From positions 1 to 6,957 of the forward strand of contig JASHTU010000256.1 of NCBI GenBank assembly GCA_030040395.1: a DNA stretch of 6,957 nucleotides, in the 5' to 3' direction. This DNA comes from Acidobacteriaceae bacterium (GTDB taxonomy: Bacteria > Acidobacteriota > Terriglobia > Terriglobales > Acidobacteriaceae). A model generated the notes under the pieces. It searched no databases. It had not been told where the DNA came from and saw nothing but the letters and a program-made list of their open reading frames with translations. Shown here piece after piece: positions 6,796-6,957 of this stretch. A program made the position numbers and the translations under genes. The number at the start of each line of letters is the position of its first letter. Position 1 is the stretch's first letter.

Positions 6796-6957
6796 TTACG
6801 GGTAAATCCCCCGGATGTGCACGGCCTCGGCCACCCGGCCGATGCCCAGCATGTTCGCGGCGATGCGCATGGGCAGGTTCCGGTCGATGTGGATCTTGAG
6901 CACCTCGCGGAAAGCGGTCTTCATCACCCGCTCCAGGCGGTTGTAGATGTCTTGTGC
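6796..6957 (-). CDS. C-terminal end of a Glu/Leu/Phe/Val dehydrogenase family protein (5' part outside window)
   Basis: The minus strand carries an open frame from the window edge to a TAA at 6796-6798, 53 residues long. The visible part begins with a helix (DIYNRLERVMKTAFREVL), then PMRIAANMLGIGRVAEA, and ends in HIRGIYP. A late amphipathic helix, then an AA..LGIGRVAEA helix and a final RG-I-Y/F-P is the typical end of the amino-acid dehydrogenases that interconvert glutamate (or a branched-chain amino acid) and its 2-oxo acid with NAD(P)H. All catalytic and nucleotide-binding residues lie outside the window, so the substrate cannot be told; glutamate is the likeliest. A structured hairpin starts 33 nt downstream. 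Confidence 0.8.
   Translation of the reverse strand, partial: AQDIYNRLERVMKTAFREVLKIHIDRNLPMRIAANMLGIGRVAEAVHIRGIYP

Overview
The window holds two complete genes and the ends of two others. The suggested host is a soil-type bacterium with moderately high GC, plausibly an acidobacterium. This rests on the secreted YXWGXW-repeat protein with a Lys/Pro/Ala tail, the style of the Glu/Leu-dehydrogenase C-terminus and the long untranslated spacers. It is a judgement of style, because no rRNA or other phylogenetic marker is present.

Layout. (1) At 1-555 on the plus strand is the 3' end of a larger gene. Its last ~185 residues look like a PD-(D/E)XK nuclease domain of the kind found at the tips of polymorphic toxins. 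(2) At 556-929 is a spacer with a strong hairpin terminator at 862-890. (3) At 930-2120 on the minus strand is a complete secreted YXWGXW-repeat protein with a good Shine-Dalgarno and a 48-bp tandem duplication in its tail. (4) At 2121-3157 is about 1 kb with no convincing gene, containing small hairpins and, next to the YXWGXW start, a weak promoter candidate. (5) At 3158-6076 on the minus strand is a 972-residue cytoplasmic PAS x4-GGDEF-EAL cyclic-di-GMP enzyme. (6) At 6077-6795 is a 0.7-kb spacer that includes a nested hairpin 66-111 nt upstream of that enzyme's start codon. (7) At 6796-6957 on the minus strand is the last 53 residues of a Glu/Leu/Phe/Val-type dehydrogenase.

The genes do not form one obvious operon. 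The three minus-strand genes are separated by 0.7-1 kb and probably have their own promoters. The plus-strand toxin-like gene converges on the YXWGXW gene. No linked biochemical pathway is evident. The points of most interest are the toxin-like domain with no recognisable immunity gene after it, the degenerate inhibitory site in an otherwise intact GGDEF-EAL enzyme, and the structured leader upstream of that enzyme. I do not see strong evidence for an entirely new multi-gene system here.
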